This document shows positions 17,584 to 24,718 of a stretch of 64,000 nt of DNA, one piece after another; position 1 is the stretch's first letter, and each line of letters starts with the position of its first letter. The notes below the pieces were generated by a model. The model saw only the letters and a list, made by a program, of their open reading frames with translations. It was not told the origin of the DNA and did no database searches. Source of the DNA: Gammaproteobacteria bacterium (GTDB lineage Bacteria; Pseudomonadota; Gammaproteobacteria; Xanthomonadales; SZUA-36); contig JAUIJU010000006.1 of the NCBI GenBank assembly GCA_030431095.1, positions 42,664 through 106,663 on the forward strand, in the 5' to 3' direction. The position numbers and the translations under genes were made by a program.

Positions 17584-18456
17584 ATGCGAAGCATCAAGAA
17601 CCGTTTCGCCGCGATGGCCAGCCTGGGGCTGGCCATCGTCGTTTCTGCCCCGGCCACCGCCCAGGTGGACGTCGATCGCGAACAGATGATGAACCTGGTG
17701 TTGCAGGTGCAGCAGCTGCAGGATGAATTGCGCATGCTGCGCGGTCAGCTCGACGAACAGAGTTACGAGCTGGAAAACCTCAAGCGACGCCAGCGTGACC
17801 AGTACCTCGACCTGGACCAGCGCATCAGCGAGCTGAACGGCGGTCTGTCCTCCGGCAACCCGCCGGCCGTGGGCGCGACCGGTGTGGCCACCGCGCCGTC
17901 CACGGGCGCACCGCCACAGCTGGGCCCCGCCGTGGGACCGGCGGCCACCACCGACCCGGTTCGGGCCGACGAAATGCCCGACGTCACCCAGCGTGCCGAC
18001 ACGCCGTCCGACGTGACCGCGTTGGCGGTGCCGGACACCGCCACCAGCACCACGGTGGCGACGCCGGAAGAACAACAGGCCGCCTATGACCAGGCATTCC
18101 AGGCCCTCAAGGAACTGCGTTACGCGGACGCGGCCGAGGCGTTCGGCCAGTTCCTGGACGACCATCCCGACAGCGACCTGGCCGGCAACGCCCAGTACTG
18201 GCTGGGTGAGTCCTACTACGTCACGCGTAACTACGAGATCGCCCTGGAATCTTTCCAGGAACTGGTCAGCGCCTACCCGGACAGCACCAAGCGTGGCGAC
18301 GGGTTGCTGAAGATCGGCTTCACGCACTACGAGCTCGAGCAGTATGACCAGGCCCGCGCGGCCCTGGAGCAGGTACAGCAGGAGTTTCCGGACAGCACCC
18401 TGGCGCGCCTGGCGGAAAGCCGACTGCGCTCGATGCGGCTCGAAGGCCAGTTCTGA
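17584..18456 (+). CDS. cpoB: Cell-division coordinator CpoB (YbgF)
   Basis: A 290-aa periplasmic protein with a signal peptide (SLGLAIVVSAPATAQ). An N-terminal coiled coil (LVLQVQQLQDELRMLRGQLDEQ) makes trimers. An Ala/Thr/Pro-rich linker leads to three TPR repeats (YDQAFQALKELRYADAAEAF, GESYYVTRNYEIALESF, HYELEQYDQARAAL). CpoB links peptidoglycan synthesis by PBP1B to Tol-mediated outer-membrane constriction. It begins three bases after pal and is the last tol-pal gene. The following 72 bp is GC-rich, with imperfect dyads but no T-run. Confidence 0.94.
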   Translation: MRSIKNRFAAMASLGLAIVVSAPATAQVDVDREQMMNLVLQVQQLQDELRMLRGQLDEQSYELENLKRRQRDQYLDLDQRISELNGGLSSGNPPAVGATGVATAPSTGAPPQLGPAVGPAATTDPVRADEMPDVTQRADTPSDVTALAVPDTATSTTVATPEEQQAAYDQAFQALKELRYADAAEAFGQFLDDHPDSDLAGNAQYWLGESYYVTRNYEIALESFQELVSAYPDSTKRGDGLLKIGFTHYELEQYDQARAALEQVQQEFPDSTLARLAESRLRSMRLEGQF

Positions 18457-18528
18457 GCCCGCCGTGAACCGGGGCACGCCGGGCGCCGCCACGGGCCGCA
18501 ACGGCGGCCCCGGGACTTCGATCACCTC

Positions 18529-19221
18529 ATGAACGCCGCTGTCGACCCGCGGGCGGAGGCGCGCGTGCCCCGCAGCCGCGAAGGCATGCTGAAAATCACC
18601 GAGATATTTCATTCCCTGCAGGGGGAGGCGCGCGACGCGGGGCGCCCCACCGTGTTTGTCCGCCTGACCGGGTGCCCGTTGCGCTGCACCTACTGCGACA
18701 GCGAGTACGCCTTTTACGGCGGCGAGTGGATGCATTTCGACGAGATCCTGGCCGAGACCCGGCGACACGGGGCCCGTCACGTGTGCGTCACCGGCGGCGA
18801 GCCCCTGGCGCAGAAGCGCTGTGTGCAACTGCTGGAACGCCTGTGCGACGAAGGCTTCGCGGTGTCGCTGGAGACCTCCGGCGCCATCGACGTCAGCGCG
18901 GTGGACGCGCGGGTCAGTCGCGTGGTGGACCTCAAGACCCCCGCCTCGGGCGAGGAAGCCCGCAATCGCTGGAAAAACCTGGCGGCGCTGACCGCGAACG
19001 ACCAGCTCAAGTTCGTGATCTGCGACAGGGCTGACTACGAGTGGGCCCGACGGCAACTGCGCGAGCGCCGGCTGGAAGCGGTGTGCGAGGTGCTGTTTTC
19101 GCCCGCCTGGGGCGAGGTGGACGCGGCGGAACTGGCCGGCTGGATACTCGAAGACCGCTTGCCCGTGAGGATGCAGGTACAGTTGCACAAAATCCTGTGG
19201 GGAGACGTACCCGGAACATGA
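18529..19221 (+). CDS. queE: 7-carboxy-7-deazaguanine synthase QueE
   Basis: QueE is the radical-SAM enzyme that converts carboxytetrahydropterin to 7-carboxy-7-deazaguanine in queuosine synthesis. The 230-aa product shows the substrate motif [12 protein letters not shown], the cluster-binding CPLRCTYC and the SAM-binding GGEPL. The latter part ([19 protein letters not shown]) is also typical. The first ~18 residues before MLKITEIF are not family-like, so translation might begin at that internal Met. The stop overlaps the queC start in an ATGA arrangement. Confidence 0.95.
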   Translation: MNAAVDPRAEARVPRSREGMLKITEIFHSLQGEARDAGRPTVFVRLTGCPLRCTYCDSEYAFYGGEWMHFDEILAETRRHGARHVCVTGGEPLAQKRCVQLLERLCDEGFAVSLETSGAIDVSAVDARVSRVVDLKTPASGEEARNRWKNLAALTANDQLKFVICDRADYEWARRQLRERRLEAVCEVLFSPAWGEVDAAELAGWILEDRLPVRMQVQLHKILWGDVPGT

Positions 19222-19937
19222 ACCCATCGCAGACTCAGGTGCCGGACGACAACCAGGAACACGCGGTGGTGCTGCTGTCCGGCGGACTCGATTCGGCCAC
19301 CGTGCTGGCCATGGCCCAGGCCCAGGGCCTGGTTTGCCACCCGCTGGCCGTGGACTACGGGCAGCGCCACCGATCGGAACTCGAGGCCGCGCAGCGCGTG
19401 GCCGCGGCGGCGGGAACGGAACTGAAGGTGCTGCAGCTGGACCTGCGCGCCATCGGCGGCTCGGCGCTGACCGACGACATCGACGTGCCGGAACAAGCCG
19501 GGGCGGGTATTCCGGTGACCTACGTGCCGGCACGCAACACGGTGATGCTGTCGCTGGCCCTGGGTTACGCAGAGGTGCTGGATGCCGGCGTGATCGCCAT
19601 TGGCGTGAACGCGGTGGACTACTCCGGCTATCCCGATTGCCGCCCCGAATTCATCGAGGCCTTCGAGGCCACGGCGAACCTGGCCACGCGGGCGGCGGTG
19701 GAAGGCCGGCGCCTGCAGGTGCTCACGCCCCTGATCCACCTGAGCAAGGCGGAGATCATCCGTGCCGGCACCGGGCTGGGCGTGGACTATGCGCTGACCG
19801 TTTCGTGTTACCAGGCCGACGAGGACGGCAGGGCCTGCGGGCGTTGTGATTCCTGCCGCATCCGGCGTGCCGGTTTCGATGCCGCGGGTGTGGCCGATCC
19901 CACGCGATACCGGGCGGGCGCGTCGCCGACCGGCTGA
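19218..19937 (+). CDS. queC: 7-cyano-7-deazaguanine synthase QueC
   Basis: A 239-aa ATP-dependent enzyme that converts 7-carboxy-7-deazaguanine through the amide to the nitrile preQ0, the next step after QueE. The PP-loop [13 protein letters not shown] is near the N-terminus; [29 protein letters not shown]-like and [10 protein letters not shown] motifs follow. The four-cysteine zinc site is in [22 protein letters not shown]. The start at 19218 overlaps the queE stop. The ORF-track version with a longer N-terminus runs through queE in another frame. Confidence 0.97.
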   Translation: MNPSQTQVPDDNQEHAVVLLSGGLDSATVLAMAQAQGLVCHPLAVDYGQRHRSELEAAQRVAAAAGTELKVLQLDLRAIGGSALTDDIDVPEQAGAGIPVTYVPARNTVMLSLALGYAEVLDAGVIAIGVNAVDYSGYPDCRPEFIEAFEATANLATRAAVEGRRLQVLTPLIHLSKAEIIRAGTGLGVDYALTVSCYQADEDGRACGRCDSCRIRRAGFDAAGVADPTRYRAGASPTG

Positions 19938-19946
19938 AAGTGGCGT

Positions 19947-20366
19947 TTACCCGTCCTGCGCCTCGAAGTAGCTCGACAGCGCCTTGCCCTCCTCGCGGGT
20001 CATCCGGTTGGTCACGTTGCACATGCTCATGTGGCCCCCGGCCGCATCCTTCTCATCCACCGGCACATCCGGGCAGATGCGTTCATAGAAATAGAAACGC
20101 TCGATTTCCGCGAACAGTTCGTCCGCCGGCCGGCCGGCCAGGCTGGGCACGTCCTCACGGGTGGAGACGCCGCCCGGGCCATGGCAGCCTTCACACAGTT
20201 CCACCAGCTCGGCCAGGCGATCCTCGGGGAGGTTTTCCGAGCGGCCCTGGGGCAGCGACCTGTCGGCCTGGGAAAGGGCCGTCGCCGTGAACGCGGGCAG
20301 GGCGACGGCCAGGGCGACGCCCAGCGCGGCGAGGGCGCGGCGGGGGATTCCCGGTTTCGTCTTCAT
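19947..20366 (-). CDS. Small exported c-type cytochrome
   Basis: A 139-aa protein with a signal peptide (RRALAALGVALAVALPAFTATA) and one heme c site, CEGCHGPGG. A likely Met axial ligand lies in the GGHMSMCNVTNRM segment. The remaining helices, SLAGRPADELFAEIERF and MTREEGKALSSYFEAQ, fit a class I monoheme cytochrome resembling c-553/c4 halves. It is periplasmic and would carry electrons; the partner is not evident. The start at 20366 is chosen because the ORF-track start would place 49 residues before the signal peptide. It converges with queC (9 bp between stops) and diverges from tRNA-Lys. Confidence 0.85.
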   Translation of the reverse strand: MKTKPGIPRRALAALGVALAVALPAFTATALSQADRSLPQGRSENLPEDRLAELVELCEGCHGPGGVSTREDVPSLAGRPADELFAEIERFYFYERICPDVPVDEKDAAGGHMSMCNVTNRMTREEGKALSSYFEAQDG

Positions 20367-20462
20367 GATTTGAGCATAGGCCAGGGATCGCATTGGCGCA
20401 GGAGGCGGCGAACCTCGGGCCGGCCGGCGGTCGGCCGGGACCGTCCAATGTGACACAAAGTC

Positions 20463-20491
20463 TTGAGCGAGGGCGGAATTTACCCTAGAAT
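20463..20491 (+). promoter_or_regulatory. Sigma-70 promoter for tRNA-Lys
   Basis: TTGAGC and TAGAAT are separated by exactly 17 bp and lie 27 bp upstream of the tRNA. This is the best -35/-10 pair found in the window. It places the transcription start about 20 bp before the mature 5' end. Confidence 0.75.
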
Positions 20492-20517
20492 TCGCTCCCT
20501 TCGAAAGCACCACCTGG

Positions 20518-20593
20518 GGGCCGTTAGCTCAGTTGGTAGAGCAGTTGACTTTTAATCAATTGGTCGTTGGTTCGAGCCCAACACGGCCCACCA
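20518..20593 (+). tRNA. tRNA-Lys (anticodon UUU)
   Basis: The 76-nt sequence folds into a full cloverleaf. The acceptor pair is GGGCCGT/ACGGCCC with discriminator A. The D arm is GCTCAGTTGGTAGAGC, the anticodon arm GTTGA-CTTTTAA-TCAAT and the T arm GTTGG-TTCGAGC-CCAAC. The 3' CCA is encoded. The anticodon TTT reads AAA/AAG lysine codons. A lone tRNA next to the que genes is not unusual. Confidence 0.97.
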
Positions 20594-20600
20594 TTCTACC

Positions 20601-20643
20601 GGCGTTGGCTTCTTTCCCGCTGTGCGGGAAAACCGCCAACGCC
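20601..20643. terminator. Nested inverted repeat after tRNA-Lys
   Basis: An outer stem GGCGTTGGC/GCCAACGCC (9 bp) encloses an inner stem TTTCCCGC/GCGGGAAA (8 bp). The structure lies between the tRNA and the convergent gene ending at 20684. The AAAA in the inner loop edge is the only homopolymer, so it is not a classic intrinsic terminator. Bidirectional termination or RNA 3' protection is the likely role. Confidence 0.5.
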
Positions 20644-20683
20644 TTGAATCCTTCCTGAAGTCGGTCATCCACGAATCCGCGTT

Positions 20684-21256
20684 TCAATCCATTCGATGTT
20701 CCGGGTGGGTGTGGTGGGCGCTGTAGCCTCTTAGCTGGTCGTATTGGCGGACCTGGTGTTCGGTGAGCAGCGCTTTCTGGGCCAGGTGGGCGCCGAGATG
20801 GGTGGCGCGGATCTGGCCTTCCAGGGTGGCGATCGACGTGGTGAGTTCCACCAGGGTTTCGTCGGTGATCGTTGCCGTGGCGAATTGCCGGTCCAGTTCA
20901 CCTTCCAGCGCCACCCGTTGCTTGCCCAGGCGCGAGGCCTCGGCTTGCATGGCGACGAACAGTTCGCGCGTCCGTTCGATCTGTTCCTGGCTGAGTCCAA
21001 GTTCCGGGGCCAGTTCCAGCACGTGCTTCGGTCCGGGGTACTGATTGAGCTCCGCGGCCATGGCGTAGCCCATGCCCCGGCCTTCCAGGTATCCTTCGAT
21101 CGCATCGGGGGAAAGCGCCTTGATGGCGCCATGCTCCTGTCCGGCATAGGGTGATTCTCCGGCGAGCGCGGACACACACAGCGGCAGGAAGACCGCCATG
21201 GTGACCAGGCGCCGGCGACGCGTTCCGGTGTCGGGGCGGTGGCGATAAGTAAACAT
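20684..21256 (-). CDS. Spy/CpxP-like periplasmic protein
   Basis: A 190-aa exported protein with an N-terminal basic stretch and a signal-type helix (RLVTMAVFLPLCVSALAGE). The mature part is almost all helix. It contains ELGLSQEQIERTRELF, the LTxxQ-like motif of the Spy/CpxP/heavy-metal-resistance group, and a second related hook near LLTEHQVRQYDQLRGY. The His-rich end (YSAHHTHPEHRMD) and GHG/HLGAHLA could bind metal. Spy-type proteins are ATP-independent periplasmic chaperones or sensors of metal stress. No partner sensor kinase is nearby. Family call is moderate; function is inferred. Confidence 0.6.
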   Translation of the reverse strand: MFTYRHRPDTGTRRRRLVTMAVFLPLCVSALAGESPYAGQEHGAIKALSPDAIEGYLEGRGMGYAMAAELNQYPGPKHVLELAPELGLSQEQIERTRELFVAMQAEASRLGKQRVALEGELDRQFATATITDETLVELTTSIATLEGQIRATHLGAHLAQKALLTEHQVRQYDQLRGYSAHHTHPEHRMD

Positions 21257-21345
21257 GTCGGGCGACTCCTTGATGCGTGCTGCGGGCGATTCGCACCCCT
21301 GGGCGCCCGCCGCGAACCCGCGATGGGAAATTCAGGGAAAGCGCC

Positions 21346-21351
21346 TATACT
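21346..21351 (+). promoter_or_regulatory. Possible -10 box for the 222-aa hypothetical gene
   Basis: TATACT lies 37 bp before the start codon at 21389 within the 132-bp divergent gap. No matching -35 sequence was found at 16-18 bp. AAGGGGAAGCGT just before the ATG is a good ribosome site. Confidence 0.4.
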
Positions 21352-21388
21352 TGGACCGTTTTCAGGATAACAGGACAAGGGGAAGCGT

Positions 21389-22057
21389 ATGCCCGTACCC
21401 AGCGGCGCCGAAATCGCCACCATGGCCAATCTGCAGGGGGTGCCTACGCAGCATGCCTTCACCATGGCCCAGGCACTGGGCGATGCGATTTCCGAAGAGT
21501 TTCAGGTCTTCACGCAGCAGAACCAGGTGCTCCCTGGCATTGCCACCAGTGCGATGCCACCTGCCATGGTGGGCGTCACGGCGGCGCCCGGGCAGTTGAC
21601 CGGCGTCGTCAACCCCAAGGTCGTCATCGAGCAGACGGTAGATTCCCACATCCGGTCACTGGCGCTGGATGCCGGGCAGAAGCAGACCCTGAAGGACATG
21701 CTCAGCGTCGGCCTGGTCGACACCCTGCAGGCGTTGAGCCGGGCGCAGGTCCTGCCCGGCGTCCCGGTGGCGTCGGGTATGACCACCGCACCGATGCGAC
21801 TGGTTGCGCCCGAGGTCACCGCCCTGGCGGCGACCTTGAAAATCACCCTGAAGAATATGAATCCTTCGTCGCAGATTCCCGCCGCACCGGTCTTTAACCA
21901 GCCCGGCCAGGTGGGCATGTGCCTTCCCGCCGACCCGGCCAAGTCCATTGCAGACCTGCTGGGGCAGGCGGCCGTCGTGTTCCTCAATCGGGTCATGGTT
22001 GCGCCCGGGATTCCCCTGGCCGGCTCGATCACCGCGGCGCCGGGAATGCTGGTCTGA
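21389..22057 (+). CDS. Hypothetical protein with repeated Pro-Gly/Thr-Ala-Pro motifs
   Basis: I do not recognise this 222-aa protein. It has no signal peptide and no membrane segment. A pattern recurs three times: VLPGIATSAM...TAAPGQL (about 48-70), VLPGVPVASGMTTAPMRL (about 124-142) and VAPGIPLAGSITAAPGMLV at the very C-terminus. Each copy is preceded by a helix (ALGDAISEEFQVF, LVDTLQALSRA, LLGQAAVVFLNRV), so the protein looks like three helix-plus-loop units. This could be an oligomeric or structural protein. It has a good ribosome site and codon use like its neighbours. It lies between the Spy-like gene (divergent) and regulator 1 (convergent, 44 bp apart), with no functional clue from context. 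Confidence 0.65.
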   Translation: MPVPSGAEIATMANLQGVPTQHAFTMAQALGDAISEEFQVFTQQNQVLPGIATSAMPPAMVGVTAAPGQLTGVVNPKVVIEQTVDSHIRSLALDAGQKQTLKDMLSVGLVDTLQALSRAQVLPGVPVASGMTTAPMRLVAPEVTALAATLKITLKNMNPSSQIPAAPVFNQPGQVGMCLPADPAKSIADLLGQAAVVFLNRVMVAPGIPLAGSITAAPGMLV

Positions 22058-22101
22058 GCGAGGCGTGACCGGGCGGGGTATCCCGCGGTTTTCCGTTGAT
22101 T

Positions 22102-24480
22102 CTACGGGCCTGGGTTTCCCGCCCGCGCCCGCCATTCTTCGAGCATCAACTGGTCCTGCGACGTCCACAGGTCGTTGGCCTTCAGGCGATTTTCACCCAT
22201 CACGATGGCGGCCGTGACGAAGTCGCCTTCGCGGGCGAGAAAAGCGGCCTTGAGTTTCCACAGCAGGTAGTCGTAGCCCGATTCCTGTTCCAGTTGCGCC
22301 AGCAACGGGCGGTACTCGCGCCCGGGCTGGTCCAGCAAGACCTCGAGGATTTCAAAACCGATGTACTGCGCCACGTGCGCTTCGCCGCGGGCCGCGTGGC
22401 CGCCCCGCGCCTCGCGCAGCATCGCCAGTCCTTCGTCCACGCGGCCGCTGCGCACGGCCAGGTGGCCTTCCGCGCGCAGGAATTCGAGGCGGTACTCATC
22501 GCGCAACGACGGGTACTCCTGGTTAAAACGTCGGATCAACAGACGGGTTTCAGCCGGTGCTTCGATCCGCGAGGAAACCAGGATGGCGACGGCCAGGGTG
22601 CGCGGCAGGGCGGCGCGCAGCGCGTCGTCCCGGTCGAACTGTTCCATCATGGTTCGCGTGTGGTCCAGGGCATCGCCGAAGCGCTGGGCCACGTACAGCT
22701 GGTGCACCTTGATGAATTCGCTGAGCACCATGTACATCGGGTTGCCGGATTCCGTCGACAGGTCACGCAGGCGGGCCGCGAAATCCTGTACGCGCTCGAA
22801 GTGGCCCTGCGTGTTCAGGATCTGGGCGCTGATCTGGTAGAAAAACGCCTTTTCATGCACCAGTGAAGCCCGGTCCAGGTACGGCGCGGCGCGGCGCACC
22901 ACCTGCACCCCGGCTTCCCGGTCGTTCAGCGCGTAGTTGACCTCGTTGAGCAGCAGGAAGCCGCGCAGCATGCCGTTGTCGTTGCCTGACTGCTCGTAGA
23001 GCGCCAGGGCCGCCTCGACGTGCCGGCGCAGGTCATCCCAGCGCCGCGCCTGGTCCATCGTCTCCGCCAGTGAGAGGTGAATGTCGGCCACGACATTGGG
23101 CAGGGGAGCGTGCTCCTGGGCCAGGGCCAGCCGTTCCAGCCCCAGCCGCTCCGCCTCGGCGAGTTCGTCCTGCAGGCGGGCGCGCAGCTCCAGGGTGCCC
23201 AGCAGGTCCATGCGCGCCTGTGGGGCCAGCTCCGCCGGTGCGATGGCCAGCGCGCGCTGCAGGCTTTGGGTGGCGGCCTTTTCATCCTGCAGCCTGGCGT
23301 GGGCCAGGCCGATCACGCGGTGGAGTTCGGCGGCAACGGCGGGGCGATGGGCGACGTCGTCACGTTGCAGCAGGGTCTCGCTGGTGGCGATGGCGCGCTG
23401 GAACTCGCCCAGTTCGAGCCGGGTCGAGACCAGTTTCACCCAGGCTTCCAGAAAATCCGGGTCTTTGTTGACCGCGGCCTGGAAGTACTGCGCGGCGGTC
23501 GGCTTGTCGTCCATGCCGAGCAATTCGTGAACGCCCTGCAGGTAACTTTGCAGGGCGTAGGCGTCCACCGGGCCGGCCAGCCGGCTCTCGATCTCCGAGA
23601 GGCGGGCGTGCACCGCCAACTCGTGTCGCAGCCAGCGGTCGGCCGCGGTGAACACGTCGGCGAGCGAATCGCCCTCCAGGCTGGCCCGGGCCACCTCCTC
23701 GCGGTCGTTGCGCAGCATCGCCTCGATCGCGAAGCCCGTTTCGGTCTCCTCGAAGCCGAAGGTGGCGGCGTACTGAACCTGGTCGAAGGTGGTGATCTCG
23801 ATGGCCTGTTGCGTGCTGTCCCCCGAAAGGCCGGTGTCCGGGCGCACGACCAGCGTCTGGATCGCAGGGTCCCGGCGCAGACGCTCGGACAGGTAATCCA
23901 GGCCGCCTTCGCTGAGCCAGCCCGCGTCTTCCCTGGCCGGCAGCAGCGCCAGGCTGATGGTGTGCGCTTGCGATGGGTCAGTTGGGGCGGGACCGGAATC
24001 GGCAACCCCCGGCTCGTCGGCGCCGCGCGTGATCCACCAGGTCAGCGCGAGGCCGGCGACGACCAGCGCGGTCAACACCAGCGCCAGCCGGCGCCCGGCG
24101 CCGCTCCCGGTGGGTTCGGACGTCGCCGGACCCTGGTCGGCGATGGCCGCAGCCCGGGAGACCGGCTCGTTGAATCGGTAACCGATGCCACGGTGGGTTT
24201 CGATGAAAGGGGGGGTGCGGTCCTGGTCGTCGATCAGCCGGCGCACCCGCAGCATCTGCTTGGCCAGGGCGGCATCGGTCACCACCTGGCCTGGCCACGC
24301 GGCCTCGATCAGGTCGTCCTTGGTCAGCACTTCGCCCTGGCGCCGCACCAGCGCCAGCAACAGGTAGTAGAGCTTGGTGCTGACCGGGACCTCTTCGCCG
24401 TCGCGGAACAGGGCCTGCCGCGAACCGGCAAGCCGGTACGCGCCGAAGCTGTAGTCGACGGGTTCCTGGTTGGTGTTCAC
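22102..24480 (-). CDS. CadC-like membrane regulator with TPR domain (module copy 1)
   Basis: A 792-aa one-component regulator. Residues ~10-106 form an OmpR/PhoB winged helix (FGAYRLAGSRQALF, KDDLIEAAWPGQVVTDAAL, ETHRGIGYRF). A linker precedes one membrane helix at ~132-152 (LALVLTALVVAGLALTWWI). The rest is periplasmic, with ~650 residues of mostly paired helices of TPR type (YFQAAVNKDPDFLEAWVKL, LHRVIGLAHARLQDEKAAT). This is the CadC/ToxR layout, in which the periplasmic part senses and the DNA-binding part acts directly at the membrane. It is transcribed away from the giant RHS gene across a 238-bp gap. A paralogue lies at 33600-35984, with the same start, end and C-terminal motif (LKAAFLAREGD versus LKAQFLARDGD). 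The RHS gene is its most likely target. Confidence 0.85.
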   Translation of the reverse strand: MNTNQEPVDYSFGAYRLAGSRQALFRDGEEVPVSTKLYYLLLALVRRQGEVLTKDDLIEAAWPGQVVTDAALAKQMLRVRRLIDDQDRTPPFIETHRGIGYRFNEPVSRAAAIADQGPATSEPTGSGAGRRLALVLTALVVAGLALTWWITRGADEPGVADSGPAPTDPSQAHTISLALLPAREDAGWLSEGGLDYLSERLRRDPAIQTLVVRPDTGLSGDSTQQAIEITTFDQVQYAATFGFEETETGFAIEAMLRNDREEVARASLEGDSLADVFTAADRWLRHELAVHARLSEIESRLAGPVDAYALQSYLQGVHELLGMDDKPTAAQYFQAAVNKDPDFLEAWVKLVSTRLELGEFQRAIATSETLLQRDDVAHRPAVAAELHRVIGLAHARLQDEKAATQSLQRALAIAPAELAPQARMDLLGTLELRARLQDELAEAERLGLERLALAQEHAPLPNVVADIHLSLAETMDQARRWDDLRRHVEAALALYEQSGNDNGMLRGFLLLNEVNYALNDREAGVQVVRRAAPYLDRASLVHEKAFFYQISAQILNTQGHFERVQDFAARLRDLSTESGNPMYMVLSEFIKVHQLYVAQRFGDALDHTRTMMEQFDRDDALRAALPRTLAVAILVSSRIEAPAETRLLIRRFNQEYPSLRDEYRLEFLRAEGHLAVRSGRVDEGLAMLREARGGHAARGEAHVAQYIGFEILEVLLDQPGREYRPLLAQLEQESGYDYLLWKLKAAFLAREGDFVTAAIVMGENRLKANDLWTSQDQLMLEEWRARAGNPGP

Positions 24481-24602
24481 CCCTTCGATGATCTCCCGGT
24501 CATGCTGGTAACAATTCGGTCTGTTGCTTCCTTACGGCCCGCGCGCCCGGCGCGCCTGCGGTGGATTCATTCGCGCCGGGGACATTAAAACACACGCGAA
24601 GG

Positions 24603-24624
24603 AATGCAATGTCATGCATTGTCC
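24603..24624. promoter_or_regulatory. Candidate operator between regulator 1 and RHS 1
   Basis: TGTCATGCATTGTCC (24610-24624) is a direct repeat TGTCA/TGTCC with a 10-bp period, the geometry used by OmpR-type winged helices. It is overlaid by a perfect dyad AATGCA-N6-TGCATT (24603-24620). The copy-2 gap holds a similar element (TGTCAATCATTGTCA) and the same 11-mer AATGTCATGCA. Confidence 0.5.
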
Positions 24625-24718
24625 GAATCGGCGTCAAGCCAGTGGGCCGGGGGGCAGGCAGCGTGGTATCCGCGCCTTTGTCATAACGGCGAAGGGGTTT
24701 GACCGGGGAGCACGCATC

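Noticed and set aside
16987-19533. Minus-strand ORF of 848 aa opposite pal, cpoB, queE and part of queC
   Set aside because: It spans four well-identified plus-strand genes and has shadow-frame composition.
20518-20643. tRNA-Lys as an integration site of an island carrying the RHS modules
   Set aside because: No integrase, no direct repeat of the tRNA 3' end was noticed further downstream, and base composition of the modules looks like the rest of the window.
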